From Candidatus Tabaqchalia intestinavium (lineage in GTDB: Bacteria; Bacillota; Clostridia; Oscillospirales; CAJFTT01): DNA of 41,765 bases. Position 1 is the stretch's first letter. The number at the start of each line of letters is the position of its first letter. The position numbers and the translations under genes are program-made. The notes below the pieces were generated by a model that was not told the origin of the DNA, made no database searches, and worked only from the letters and a program-made list of their open reading frames with translations. The DNA lies in the NCBI GenBank assembly GCA_904420005.1, contig CAJFTT010000044.1:1-41765 (forward strand). The letters are read 5' to 3'. This document shows positions 24,287-33,682 of the stretch, one piece after another.

Positions 24287-24375
24287 GCGCGGCGGGGACG
24301 CCGCTCCGGGGAAGGAGCAGCCTGCTAATGCGAAGGAGCAGCCTGCCAAAGGGGGTCTACCCCCGCCGCGCAAAA
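24287..24375. repeat. Inverted repeat enclosing a 21-bp tandem repeat
   Basis: TGCGCGGCGGGG (from 24287) and CCCCGCCGCGC (from about 24360) form an inverted repeat. Inside, AAGGAGCAGCCTGC occurs twice, 21 bp apart (about 24314 and 24335). The rest of the gap 24231-24478 holds no supported gene. Confidence 0.6.
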
Positions 24376-24478
24376 GGCAGACGGCGCAGTTTCCGCCGTC
24401 CGCGTGCGGCGCCGGTTTTACCCCATTCTCCCAAGTATTGGTATTTGGTAAATCCCGCCGTGCGCTGCCCGCGCCGGC

Positions 24479-27076
24479 TCAGCGCTCCCAGGCCAGCGTG
24501 ACGGGGCCGAGCAGCCCCATCGGCGCGAGGGGAAGGTATTGGGAGAAGCCGTCGCGCTCGAGATAGCCCCGGTTGGTGGAAACCTCCACTGTCAGCCGGT
24601 TGTCGCCCGCGCGCGCCGCGTGCGTGACGTCGAACACATAGGGAGGCCGCAGACGCACGCCGCAGGCAATGCCGTTGACTTCCACCGCCGCCGTGTCGCC
24701 CACGGCGCCGAGATCCAGCAGCAGCCTCCCTTCCCCGGCCTGCACCGGCAGCGTCGTCTCGTACCGCGCCCAGCCGGCGAAGCGCGGCTCGGCGTCCGGC
24801 GCGGCAAGGTTGCCGGGCGCGGCGTCGCGCCGCCAGAGCTGGTACGCCGCTTCCCCCGCCCGGCGCAGGGAAACGGAAAACCGCAGCGCCAGCGGAGCCG
24901 CGGGCGCGCGCCGCGGGCAGAGCGCCGCCGGCAGCGGGGACAGCGGCCCTTCCGACGCCGCGCCGCCGAAGGCCACGACGCAGGCGTTGCCGCCCGGCAG
25001 ATAGAGCGGCAGCCAGCCGTCCGGCGCTTCGACGCGCGACAGGGTATTGTCAAACGCGTCGTAGAGCACGCCCGCCCCGCGCGACGGCAGCTGCACCGCC
25101 GTGTCCACCGCCGCGCACGGGCTTTCGTTGAAAAACATATACACGTCGCCGTCCTCCCGGCGGGTGCGCCAGACGCGCAGCGAGGGGCAGGCCTCCCGCG
25201 TCTGCACCGCGGCCAGCCCGCGGCGGCGCAGCGCCTGCGGGAGCGCTTCCAGCGGCACGGCGGAGAAATACGCATCCAGCCGGCGGATCTCCTCGCCCTC
25301 CGCGCTGCGGGCGCACAATCCCCCGGCGAACAGCACCGGTACTCCCGCGGCCGCCAGCGCCGCGATCCGCTCGAGCACGCGAATGGGCAGGAAATCGCTG
25401 TGCGGCACGATCAGCGCGCCGAACCGCTCCTGCGCGATGCACAGCCGCCCGCCGTCCGCCCGCGCCGCTTCGAGCAGATCCGCCGGGACGATGTCGAAAT
25501 CGATCTGCGCGCGCGTCAGCACCCGGCAGGGCTTTTGAAACGGCATCATTTCCCCGCCCGCCCATTCGGCCTCTGCGTTATACAGCACGGCGACGTCCGG
25601 CTGGTGCACGCCGCCGGACAGCGCGTGGCTCATGCGCTGCATATAACGCGTCAGCCGGCCGAACAGCGGGTACTGCGGGTTTTGGCCCTGATAATAGAAA
25701 TACGGCGGGCAATCCGTGTCGGGGAACTTGGGGTTGAACGCGTGCGGCACGAACCAGTGTACCCCGCGCGCGAGCATGTGGTCCGCGAGGTGGCACATCA
25801 TCGGCAGGCCTTCCGCCCAGCCGAACGCGCCGAAAATCTCGCACACAGCCCGCCCGCGCTTTCGCGGCTGCAAATGTCCATGCGAGGCGGCGAGCTTGCC
25901 CAGCGCGTAGGTGAAAAATTCCGGGTCGATCTTCCCGCCTGCGATGATGCCGGTATGCACCTGCTCCGACAGGCCGGGGACGATCTGGCCGAGCACGACG
26001 TCCACGCCGCCCATATCCTGCCCGTCGAGCGCACGGAAATAATGCCCCGCGCCGTACCCCGTGCGCATATGCGCGCCCATATCCTCAATGACGTGCCCGA
26101 TATATTCCACGCCGTGCGCGCGGCACCAGTCGCCGATCTGACGGCTGAAATTGTCGCGGTAGAGCCGCGTGATGACGTCCATATACGCCAGGCGCAGGCG
26201 CGGCGTGATCTCCCCGCAGTCGTGCCACAGCGCGGGCAGCGCGGCGGTGACCTGCGCGGGGGAGAGCCCCGTTTCCTCCGCGAGCAGCGCGGGCAGCGAC
26301 GCCTTCCAGGGATAGCAGATCCCCGGCACGCCCAGACCCGACGTATAGCGCCCGTCGTCGTTGGCAAAACACGGCTCGTCAGAGAAAAAGCCGGCGAAGG
26401 TGTTGCCGAAATAGCGCGCGAAATGCTCGTAATGCGGCTGATAGACCGCTTCGAGCAGCAGCGCGCAGGACTCCCGCGTGAGCATGTCGATATACTGCCG
26501 GTAGGGCGCGGGGGAAGCGTCGGAATCCAGCAGGAAAAAGACGCGCCACACCCCGTCGGGAATATCCCAGTAAACCAGCCCGTCGCGCAGCTGCGCCGTC
26601 AGCTCGACCGGCGCGCCGCACACCGCCTCCCCGTCCCCCGGCGCGCGGCGGTAGGCATAGATCCCGATCAGCCGTTCGGTCTGCGCGTTCCAGCGGTTCC
26701 AGGCCGGCACTGCGCCGCCGGGCAGCGGGCCCGCTACGTCGACGTGGCACTCGCGCAGGGTGCGCTTTTGCAGCGCGGGACGCCGCGCCGGCAGCCCGTT
26801 GGCATAGCCGGTGGGGAAATGCTTGTCGTCGAGCAGCCACACGCGCATGCCGCGCCGGGCGGCCTCTTCCAGCAGGAAGCCGAAATCCTCCCACCACGCG
26901 TCCTCGCAGAACGCTTCGTAAACGCGGCTCTCCGCGCAAAATTCCCGCGCGCCGCTGCGCTCGATGGCGTCGAGCTCCCGCACGAGCGCCTCGCGCGGCT
27001 CGCCGTGCATCCACAGAAACGGCAGCACATAGCTGCCCTCCCGCCCGTCGAGGCATTCCTGAATCCGTCGTTGCAT
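24479..27076 (-). CDS. Large glycoside hydrolase (GH106/GH2-like, possible alpha-L-rhamnosidase)
   Basis: 865 residues, no signal peptide visible, so probably cytoplasmic. The N-terminal two thirds show a TIM-barrel hydrolase pattern with GFFSDEPCF (about residues 230-238) as a likely acidic catalytic site, HGVEYIGHVIEDMG, and GRAVCEIFGAFGWAEG. The last 100 residues form a galactose-binding-like jelly roll (WARYETTLPV, LDLGAVGDTAAVEVNGIACG, PPYVFDVTHAARAGDNRLTVEVSTN), as in GH2 and GH106 enzymes. The closest family I can name is the GH106-type rhamnosidase group, but the substrate is uncertain. ATG at 27076 with AAAGGAGCG upstream. It stands alone, with no transporter or regulator beside it. 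Confidence 0.75.
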   Translation of the reverse strand: MQRRIQECLDGREGSYVLPFLWMHGEPREALVRELDAIERSGAREFCAESRVYEAFCEDAWWEDFGFLLEEAARRGMRVWLLDDKHFPTGYANGLPARRPALQKRTLRECHVDVAGPLPGGAVPAWNRWNAQTERLIGIYAYRRAPGDGEAVCGAPVELTAQLRDGLVYWDIPDGVWRVFFLLDSDASPAPYRQYIDMLTRESCALLLEAVYQPHYEHFARYFGNTFAGFFSDEPCFANDDGRYTSGLGVPGICYPWKASLPALLAEETGLSPAQVTAALPALWHDCGEITPRLRLAYMDVITRLYRDNFSRQIGDWCRAHGVEYIGHVIEDMGAHMRTGYGAGHYFRALDGQDMGGVDVVLGQIVPGLSEQVHTGIIAGGKIDPEFFTYALGKLAASHGHLQPRKRGRAVCEIFGAFGWAEGLPMMCHLADHMLARGVHWFVPHAFNPKFPDTDCPPYFYYQGQNPQYPLFGRLTRYMQRMSHALSGGVHQPDVAVLYNAEAEWAGGEMMPFQKPCRVLTRAQIDFDIVPADLLEAARADGGRLCIAQERFGALIVPHSDFLPIRVLERIAALAAAGVPVLFAGGLCARSAEGEEIRRLDAYFSAVPLEALPQALRRRGLAAVQTREACPSLRVWRTRREDGDVYMFFNESPCAAVDTAVQLPSRGAGVLYDAFDNTLSRVEAPDGWLPLYLPGGNACVVAFGGAASEGPLSPLPAALCPRRAPAAPLALRFSVSLRRAGEAAYQLWRRDAAPGNLAAPDAEPRFAGWARYETTLPVQAGEGRLLLDLGAVGDTAAVEVNGIACGVRLRPPYVFDVTHAARAGDNRLTVEVSTNRGYLERDGFSQYLPLAPMGLLGPVTLAWER

Positions 27077-27580
27077 TTTCTTCGCTCCTTTCCTCTGTCA
27101 GTCAGCCGCCCGGCCGCAGCGTAGTATTTCGTGGCGACCCGCCGGACTCCCGGCCGGGACCGGCGGGCGCCGCCGGTCCCGGTGCGTATACCGCCAGGCG
27201 GCGCCAACGTGGCGGCCGCGGCCTGGGCCGGGGTTCCCCGCGGCCTTTCTCCTCACCGGCCGGGCGCCATGCCCCGCCGGCCGAAGGCAGGGAAACGAAA
27301 CAGCCCCAGCCAGCCCCGCACGCGGCCCAGCCGCGCGCGTTCCCGCGTCCCTGCATTGGCAGGCGGGCGCTGTTTCCTCCCCGCCGGGCGGCGAACATCG
27401 CCTCCCCTCCCCGCCCTGGCCCTGCCGCCGCATTTGCGCACCGGACGGCGATCGGCCGCATGCTGCGCGCCGTCGTCGCAAAATCCGCAGGTGCGGCGAT
27501 CAGCCGTCCACGGGCGAATGCGCTACGCCCCGACAGGCGGGGTTCCGCGCGACGCCCACCTCCCCGCCGGGCAGCAAAAC
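27077..27580. other. Gene-free GC-rich stretch
   Basis: No supported gene on either strand. Contains several GC stem-loops (for example GGACCGGCGGGCGCCGCCGGTCC at about 27160) and scattered CCCCGCC/GGCGGG blocks without clear period. Confidence 0.4.
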
Positions 27581-27610
27581 GGCCGCGCGCCCCATCGGGA
27601 GCGCGCGGCC
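27576..27610 (-). terminator. serA terminator
   Basis: GGCCGCGCGC (27581-27590) pairs with GCGCGCGGCC (27601-27610); the minus strand continues with GTTTTG. Confidence 0.8.
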
Positions 27611-27630
27611 TGTGTTCCTGCGCCCGCGCG

Positions 27631-28791
27631 TCAGAATTTCCACGCGCGCACGACGCCTTCGATGCCCGTCACCGCTTCGACGACGGAATCCGCGACCGGC
27701 GCGGCCGTATCCAGCACGGTATAGGCATAGTCCTTCTTGGACTTGTTGACCATCGTTTCGATATTCTGGCCCGATTCGTTGACCTTCGCGGAGATCTGCG
27801 AGAGCATGCTGGGCACATTCTGATGAATGACGCACAGCCGGCCGCCCGCGACCGGCGGCAGCTCCACGGTCGGGAAATTGACGCTGTTGACGATCGCACC
27901 GGTGGTCAGGAAGCGCACCAGCTCCTCGGCCGCCATGCGCGCGCAGTTGTCCTCGCTCTCCGGCGTGGACGCGCCCAGATGCGGCAGCGCGATGACCCCG
28001 TCGACGCCCAGCAGGTCGTCATTGGGGAAGTCGGTGACATAGGCCGCGACCTTGCCGGACGCGATGCCCGCGAGCACGGCGGGGGTGTTGACCAGCTCCC
28101 CGCGCGCGAAATTGAGGATGCGCACGCCGTCCTTCATCTTGGCGATGTTGTCGGCGTTGAGATAATCCTTCGTCTCGGCCATGTACGGCACGTGGATGGT
28201 GATGTAATCCGCCTGTGCGAAAATATCGTCGAGGGAATTGGCCTTCTCGATCGTGCCGGACAGATGCCACGCGGCGTCGACCGAGAGATAGGGGTCGTAG
28301 CCCAGCACGTTCATGCCCAGCGCCTGCGCCGCGTTGGCGACCAGCACGCCGATCGCGCCCAGGCCGATGACGCCCAGCGTCTTGCCCTGGATCTCCGGGC
28401 CGACGAAGGCGCTCTTGCCTTTTTCGACCAGCTTGCCGACCTCGGCGCCCTGGCCCTTGAGGCCCGCGGCCCACTGGATGCCGGCCGGGATCTTACGCGA
28501 GGAAAGCAGCAGCCCCGCGACGACCAGCTCCTTGACGGCGTTGGCGTTCGCGCCCGGGGTGTTGAACACCACGATGCCCTCCGCCGCGCAGCGGTCGACG
28601 GGGATGTTGTTGACGCCGGCGCCCGCGCGGGCGATGGCCTTGAGGCTCGCGGGGAACTGCATCTCATGCAGCGACGCGGAGCGCAGGATCAGCGCGTCGG
28701 GATTGTCCTGCTGATCCGCGACGGAGAAACCCTCGCCGAAGCGCGAAAGCCCCGCGGGCGAAATCTTGTTGACAGTCTGAATCTTGAACAT
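27631..28791 (-). CDS. serA: D-3-phosphoglycerate dehydrogenase
   Basis: 386 residues. Oxidises 3-phosphoglycerate with NAD+, the first step of serine synthesis. Substrate-domain signature ASLKAIARAGAGVNNIPVD, Rossmann motif LGVIGLGAIGVLVANAA, catalytic region DYITIHVPY, ILNFARGELVNTPA (Arg) and ALPHLGASTPESEDN (His). The C-terminus (RLCVIHQNVPSMLSQISAKV to the end) is an ACT domain, the usual site of serine feedback inhibition. The ATG at 28791 has GAGGAG 8 nt upstream; a GTG three codons earlier lacks good spacing. Second gene of the serC-serA operon. Confidence 0.95.
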   Translation of the reverse strand: MFKIQTVNKISPAGLSRFGEGFSVADQQDNPDALILRSASLHEMQFPASLKAIARAGAGVNNIPVDRCAAEGIVVFNTPGANANAVKELVVAGLLLSSRKIPAGIQWAAGLKGQGAEVGKLVEKGKSAFVGPEIQGKTLGVIGLGAIGVLVANAAQALGMNVLGYDPYLSVDAAWHLSGTIEKANSLDDIFAQADYITIHVPYMAETKDYLNADNIAKMKDGVRILNFARGELVNTPAVLAGIASGKVAAYVTDFPNDDLLGVDGVIALPHLGASTPESEDNCARMAAEELVRFLTTGAIVNSVNFPTVELPPVAGGRLCVIHQNVPSMLSQISAKVNESGQNIETMVNKSKKDYAYTVLDTAAPVADSVVEAVTGIEGVVRAWKF

Positions 28792-28957
28792 TGGTTCCAC
28801 TCCTCTGAAAAATCATACGGTCCCGGCCGCCCGGATGAAACCGCGCCTGGCGGCGGCTCCACGCGGTCGGTTCTTCCGCCGCCCGGATGCTGCCGGCGGC
28901 GCTTGCGTTCGCCCGTGTGCCGCCAAGCAGCGCGCGGGCGAACGCGTTGCGGAGGCG

Positions 28958-30037
28958 TCAGTTGTCCGCCTCGAATTTCTTCATGAATTCGACCAGCTTC
29001 TCCACGCCTTCGAGGGGCATGGCGTTGTAGATCGAAGCGCGCATGCCGCCGACCGAACGGTGGCCCTTGAGGTTGACGAAGCCGGCCTCGGCCGCTTCCT
29101 TGACGAACTTCGCGTTGAGCTCGTCGCTGTCGGTGACGAAGGTGACGTTCATCATCGAGCGGTCACGCGGCAGCACGGGATTGTGGAACATCTTCGACGA
29201 GTCGAGGAAATCGTAGAGCACCTTGGCCTTTTTGATGTTGCGCTCCTTCATGACGGTCAGGCCGCCGAGCACCTCGATCCATTCCAGCACCAGCTTGCAG
29301 ATGTAGATCGGCCAGCAGGGCGGGGTGTTGTACATCGAGTCGTTGTCCGCCATGATCTTGTAATCCAGCATCGTGGGCGTGCTCTCGCGCGCATGGCCGA
29401 TGAGATCCTCGCGCACGATGACGATCGTCAGGCCCGCGGGCGCGACGTTTTTCTGCGCGCCGGCATACAGCAGGCCAAAGCGCGTCACATCGATCGGCTC
29501 GGAGAGGATGCAGGAGGAAATGTCCGCCACCAGCGGCACGCTGCCGGTCTCCGGCAGGGTCTTGAAGGTCGTGCCGTAGATGGTGTTGTTCATGCAGATG
29601 TGCACATAGTCGGCGTCGGGCGTGAGCGCCGCGGGATCGACGTCGGGGATGCAGGAGAAATTCTGCTCCTTCGAGGAGGCGACGGCCTTGACCTCGCCGT
29701 ATTTCTGCGCTTCCTTGTAAGCCTTGGTGGAGAACTGCCCGCTCAGAATGTAATCGGCCTTGCCGGAGCCGTTCATGAGGTTGAGCGGCACGGCCGCGAA
29801 CTGCGTCGAAGCGCCGCCCTGCAGGAACAGGACCTTATAGTTGTCGGGAATGTTCATGACGCGGCGCATGAGCGCCTGCGCCTCCATGATGATCGGCTCA
29901 TAGGCCTTGGAGCGGTGGCTCATCTCCATCACGGACTGGCCCGTGCCCTTGTAGTCCAGCATCTCCGCCGCTGCGGTGCGCAGCACCTCCTCCGGCAGCA
30001 TGCTCGGCCCGGCCGAAAAATTATACACTCTGCTCAT
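28958..30037 (-). CDS. serC: Phosphoserine aminotransferase
   Basis: 359 residues, full length. PLP enzyme that converts 3-phosphohydroxypyruvate to phosphoserine. It opens with the family signature YNFSAGPSMLPEEVL; FLQGGASTQFAAVPLNLM binds the cofactor phosphate; the PLP lysine lies in FGLLYAGAQKNVAPAG; HRSVGGMRASIYNA closes the active site. ATG after GGAGGGAAAAGGA. Transcribed with serA; a phosphoserine phosphatase gene (serB) is not in the window. Confidence 0.96.
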   Translation of the reverse strand: MSRVYNFSAGPSMLPEEVLRTAAAEMLDYKGTGQSVMEMSHRSKAYEPIIMEAQALMRRVMNIPDNYKVLFLQGGASTQFAAVPLNLMNGSGKADYILSGQFSTKAYKEAQKYGEVKAVASSKEQNFSCIPDVDPAALTPDADYVHICMNNTIYGTTFKTLPETGSVPLVADISSCILSEPIDVTRFGLLYAGAQKNVAPAGLTIVIVREDLIGHARESTPTMLDYKIMADNDSMYNTPPCWPIYICKLVLEWIEVLGGLTVMKERNIKKAKVLYDFLDSSKMFHNPVLPRDRSMMNVTFVTDSDELNAKFVKEAAEAGFVNLKGHRSVGGMRASIYNAMPLEGVEKLVEFMKKFEADN

Positions 30038-30100
30038 TCCTTTTCCCTCCAAAAAATTATGATGATCCCATTGGGAAATGCGAATAAAATATGTATTTTC

Positions 30101-30129
30101 ATTATAGTACAAGGCAACAGACGCGTCAA
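30101..30129 (-). promoter_or_regulatory. serC-serA promoter
   Basis: TTGACG (30124-30129), 17-bp spacer, TATAAT (30101-30106) on the minus strand; leader of about 57 nt. Confidence 0.85.
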
Positions 30130-30319
30130 TGGATTTTCCGTTTTTGCGCGAAAGATTTTTGCCGGGCGGCGCGGCGCATTGAAAACGAGCCGCAAATGTG
30201 TTACCATAATACCAATGAATCCACCGTGCGCCGGCGGCTTTCGTCCCCGGGCGGGAGACGCCCGGTTCGGCGGAGGGGGCCGGCGTTTTATCGCAAAACC
30301 AGAATTGGGAGGAATCCGT

Positions 30320-31594
30320 ATGCAGGCATCCAAACTCAAGCAAGCCATTCTCTCCGGCGGCCTCGACGAGGCGCTCGCCGGGCTGTACGGCGCGGCGACG
30401 CAGGCCGAGCGGCAGCGTTACGCGGAGCTGGTGGAGAAATTCATCGGCACGTTCGGCGACCGCGACGTGGCGATCTTCTCCGCGCCGGGGCGCAGCGAGA
30501 TCTGCGGCAACCATACCGACCACAACCACGGGCGCGTGCTGGCCTGCGCGGTCAACCTGGACATCCTCGCCGTCGCCGCGAAGAACGACGACGCGCGCAT
30601 CCGCGTCGCCTCGGTGGGCTTTGACGCGATCGACATCGACGCCGCCGCTCTCTCGCCCGACCCGGCCGAACAGGGCGACGCGAGCGCCATCGTGCGCGGC
30701 GTCGCGGCGGGCATGGCGGCGCGCGGCTGCCCGGTCGGCGGGTTCGACGCGATCACCGTCTCCCGCGTGCCGGCCGGCTCGGGCCTGTCCTCCTCGGCCG
30801 CGTTCGAGGTCATCCTCGCCAAAATCCTCGACACGCTTTACGGCGACGGCGCGCTCGACCCGACGGAGGCCGCCAAGCTTTCGCAGGCGGCGGAGCGCGA
30901 TTTCTTCGGCAAGCCGTGCGGCCTGATGGACCAGATGGCCTGCGCGTGCGGCGGCTTCGTGGCGATCGATTTCGCCGATCCGGCGTCTCCGGCGGTCGAG
31001 CGGCTGTCCTTCGACCCCGCGCAGCACGGGTACCGCCTGTTTGTCGTCAACACCGGCGGCAGCCACGCCAACCTCACCGGCGACTATGCCGCCGTGCGCG
31101 CCGAAATGGGCGCGGTGGCGCGCTATTTTGGCAAGGAGGCGCTGCGCGACTGCGACGAAGCCGGCTTTTACGCCAATTTGCCGCGCATCCGCGAGAAATG
31201 CGGCGACCGCGCCGCGCTGCGCGCGATGCATTTCTTTGCGGAGAACCGCCGCGTCGAGCGGCAGGAGGCGGCCATCCGCGCGGGCGACATCGACGCGTTC
31301 CTGCGCGTCGCCAACGAGAGCGGCGACAGCTCCTGCATGTATCTGCAAAACGCCTATGCCATCGCGCATCCGGCGGCGCAGGGCGTGACGCTGGGCATCG
31401 CGGCGGCGCGACATCTGCTCGGCGGCGCGGGCGCGGCGCGTGTGCACGGCGGCGGCTTCGCGGGGACGATGCAGGCCTTCGTCCCCGAGGCGATGTGCGA
31501 GCATTTCGCCGAGGAAATGGGCAAGATCTTCGGCAAAAAGGCGGTTTACGCGCTGGATATCCGCGCCTCCGGCCCCTGCTGCCTCGCATGGTAA
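30320..31594 (+). CDS. galK: Galactokinase (GHMP kinase family)
   Basis: 424 residues. Phosphorylates galactose at C1 with ATP in the Leloir pathway. Visible motifs: the galactokinase signature GRSEICGNHTDHNHG (usual form GRTEIGGNHTDHN), the GHMP ATP loop VPAGSGLSSSAAFE, GKPCGLMDQMACACGG with the catalytic Asp, and the C-terminal GHMP motif ARVHGGGFAGTMQAFV. An N-terminal helical extension of about 45 residues precedes the signature. ATG after GGGAGGAATCCGT. No galT, galE or sugar transporter is nearby, so specificity for galactose rests on the signature; a related sugar is possible. Divergent from serC; its own promoter may be TTGAAA...CATAAT at 30179-30210, though the 20-bp spacing is poor. 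Confidence 0.88.
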   Translation: MQASKLKQAILSGGLDEALAGLYGAATQAERQRYAELVEKFIGTFGDRDVAIFSAPGRSEICGNHTDHNHGRVLACAVNLDILAVAAKNDDARIRVASVGFDAIDIDAAALSPDPAEQGDASAIVRGVAAGMAARGCPVGGFDAITVSRVPAGSGLSSSAAFEVILAKILDTLYGDGALDPTEAAKLSQAAERDFFGKPCGLMDQMACACGGFVAIDFADPASPAVERLSFDPAQHGYRLFVVNTGGSHANLTGDYAAVRAEMGAVARYFGKEALRDCDEAGFYANLPRIREKCGDRAALRAMHFFAENRRVERQEAAIRAGDIDAFLRVANESGDSSCMYLQNAYAIAHPAAQGVTLGIAAARHLLGGAGAARVHGGGFAGTMQAFVPEAMCEHFAEEMGKIFGKKAVYALDIRASGPCCLAW

Positions 31595-32021
31595 ACTGGA
31601 ACGAGCGCGGCCGCGCCGGGGCGCGAGAAGCGGGAGCCATGCGCCGCTGACGGCGTATCTGGCTGCTCGGGCGCTGACGCCGCGCGAAACGCGGCATGCT
31701 CTGCCCGGACAGCACGCTGCTCTTCACGTTGCAGGCAGACGCTGCGCGCGGGGTATATCGCGCCTCGCCGGAGCGTTCGCCCGGCGAGACGCCGCGAATG
31801 GCCGCGACCGAGGAGCTGCGCCGTGCCTTCTGCCGGCCCGGTGGAGGCAGAGTCGATTCTGGCCGCGGCGGAGCAGGCGGCAGGAAGGCCGCGATGAAGC
31901 GGGGCCACGCGCTGCGCCCGCCGGCCGCGCCTGGTCGTCGCGGCCAGAAGAGGATTTCTTGTCCGGCGACTGGGCTGTCATATTTTTGTATAGCGCTTTC
32001 CCGCTTGCCCGGGAAAACCAA
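31595..32021. other. Gene-free stretch after galK
   Basis: No supported coding region; high-GC open frames here have no protein-like composition or ribosome binding site. Confidence 0.4.
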
Positions 32022-32062
32022 CGCGCCGTGCGCGGCAGAAACCGCTGCGCACGGCGCGCTTT
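32022..32062 (+). terminator. Hairpin element copy A (terminator-like)
   Basis: CGCGCCGTGCGC (32022-32033) pairs with GCGCACGGCGCG (32047-32058), followed by CTTTGC. Bases 32027-32066 recur at 33451-33490 with two mismatches in 40 bp. Confidence 0.7.
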
Positions 32063-32125
32063 GCTGCACCTGGGTCGCCGAAAGGCCCATCGCTTTAACC
32101 GCCGCGGCACTAAGCCCGCAGCTGA

Positions 32126-32154
32126 TTGACATGGCCGTACGGATTTTTTAATAT
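32126..32154 (+). promoter_or_regulatory. Promoter of the orphan membrane protein
   Basis: TTGACA (32126-32131), 17-bp spacer, TAATAT (32149-32154). The leader of about 205 nt to the start codon is GC-rich and may be structured. Confidence 0.65.
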
Positions 32155-32364
32155 GAAGAAAAGAGATCCCGCCGCGCGGCGGACGGTGCGCGGGCTCCCA
32201 GCGGCGCGGCCGCTCCCGCCCGTTTGCAAAGGCTTGCGCCCGGCTCCGGCCGGGGAGAGCCGCGCTGGCTTCGCGCGGTGTGTCGAATGCGCGGCGGAAA
32301 ATCCCATGCCGGGCCTGCGGCGGCCGCGCGCCGCCGGATGCCCGGATGAAAGGGGCCTTTTTGG

Positions 32365-33327
32365 ATGCTGGTTCTTTTTTATGCGCTTTCTGCGTGCAGC
32401 GCCGCGGTTTTGTCCGTCAGCCTGCTGACGGAGTGGCAATGGGTGCAGTGGCCGGAATGGACGCAGTTTTGGTATTGGCTCAGCGAGCGTCAGCTTTCCC
32501 AGCCGCTTTATTTATTCTGTCTGGCGTTTTTGGCCGCCTATTCCCTGCAGGCCGTCACCGGCCAGTATAGCGGGACGCTCTGGGGCGTGCAGATCCCCGC
32601 ATCCCGGCGGGTCATGCTCTTCCGCCTGCTGGGCGTCGCCGGCGGGCTGCTCTTCCTGGTCGCTGCCGTTAACAGTATCGGCGGCGTCATCGGGTTCCTG
32701 GTCGGCCAGCTGCTGCAAATGCTCATCGGCTTTTTCGTCATTGTGTTCACAGGCGACGTCGGCGAATATTTCGGCGCGGCCTTACTGGTGCTGCTGTACT
32801 GCGCGGTGGCTGCGGCGGCGTTTATCATCAGCTTCTGTCTCGCTTCCCACATAGGGCTGAAGCTGCTGCGGAAATCCTCTGCGGCGCTGCGTCTGGGCAG
32901 CCTGCCCATTTTTCAGGATATCGACGTTTCTATGCCGCAGACCCGGCAGTTCTTCGTGGACGGGCGGCATATCGTGCTGCTTCTGGAAAACGGGGACACG
33001 TTGGATTTCGCCTACGAGCGCTATAATCTGCCGGAGCTGACGCGGCCGGTGACCGCTTCGGAGACGAAAAACGTCGCCGCGTTCGAGGTGGGGCTCATCG
33101 GCCTGTACTTCATGCAGAAATATCCGGGGGAGTTCGCTTTCTCGATCGAAAAGGAGACTGTCGAGGGCGATCCGGGCACGCCCGGCCAATCGGTGACGCT
33201 GTACGGCAGCGACGGCGCCGTCTATTCCGGCACGGTGGGCGGCGCGCCCGGCACGCCCGACAAGCATCCGTTCAATGGGTATCATTTCGTCCGGAAAGGC
33301 CGGAGGAAGGGCCAATCAAACGCGTAA
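32365..33327 (+). CDS. Membrane protein of unknown function
   Basis: 320 residues. Four hydrophobic segments are seen at about residues 1-22, 44-66, 84-130 (two helices) and 133-165, followed by a cytoplasmic or external soluble domain of 150 residues with a beta-rich start (FFVDGRHIVLLLENGDTLDFAYERYNLPEL) and a Gly/Pro-rich, basic tail. I do not recognise a family. The start codon is the first ATG of the frame and has only a weak AAAGGGG site; start could be slightly off. It is bracketed by two nearly identical hairpins (32022 and 33449). Confidence 0.7.
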   Translation: MLVLFYALSACSAAVLSVSLLTEWQWVQWPEWTQFWYWLSERQLSQPLYLFCLAFLAAYSLQAVTGQYSGTLWGVQIPASRRVMLFRLLGVAGGLLFLVAAVNSIGGVIGFLVGQLLQMLIGFFVIVFTGDVGEYFGAALLVLLYCAVAAAAFIISFCLASHIGLKLLRKSSAALRLGSLPIFQDIDVSMPQTRQFFVDGRHIVLLLENGDTLDFAYERYNLPELTRPVTASETKNVAAFEVGLIGLYFMQKYPGEFAFSIEKETVEGDPGTPGQSVTLYGSDGAVYSGTVGGAPGTPDKHPFNGYHFVRKGRRKGQSNA

Positions 33328-33448
33328 ATCCAGGTTTGGATAAGGACGATAGCAGGAAACCGGTAAAAGCGTAAAAGCCGACCTTTAGAAACCGTTCGCG
33401 GTGCTGGAGGCGGTTATGCGGGATCGGGGCCACGGACCGGGAACGGGG

Positions 33449-33490
33449 GCCGTGCGCGGCAGAAACCGCGGCGCACGGCGCGTTTTGCTG
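33449..33490 (+). terminator. Hairpin element copy B (terminator-like)
   Basis: GCCGTGCGC (33449-33457) pairs with GCGCACGGC (33471-33479), followed by GCGTTTTGC. Near-identical to copy A. Likely terminator of the membrane-protein gene. Confidence 0.75.
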
Positions 33491-33513
33491 CCTGCGTTAT
33501 GTGCTTCCCGCGC

Positions 33514-33554
33514 AAAAAAGGCGTCGGCTTCTCAAAAGAGAAGCCGACGCCTTT
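33514..33554. terminator. Strong terminator of the surface-protein gene
   Basis: AAAGGCGTCGGCTTCTC (33517-33533) pairs with GAGAAGCCGACGCCTTT (33538-33554); six T follow on the minus strand. Confidence 0.9.
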
Positions 33555-33682
33555 GCTGTTGCAGATGTCCGCGGTCTTATGTACCTGCGGGGGGAGGGGC
33601 GCGAAGGGCTGCGCAGAAAGCGCAGAACCTCCCGGTTCGCATTCCCTCCGAACCCGTTTGGGTGCCGAATCGCCGCCGCGGC

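Noticed and set aside
30179-30210. Strong promoter for galK
   Set aside because: TTGAAA and CATAAT are 20 bp apart, too far for a confident call; mentioned only in the galK entry.
31595-32150. Plus-strand open frames after galK
   Set aside because: No ribosome binding site, no recognisable domain, and very high Arg/Ala/Pro content typical of random GC-rich DNA.
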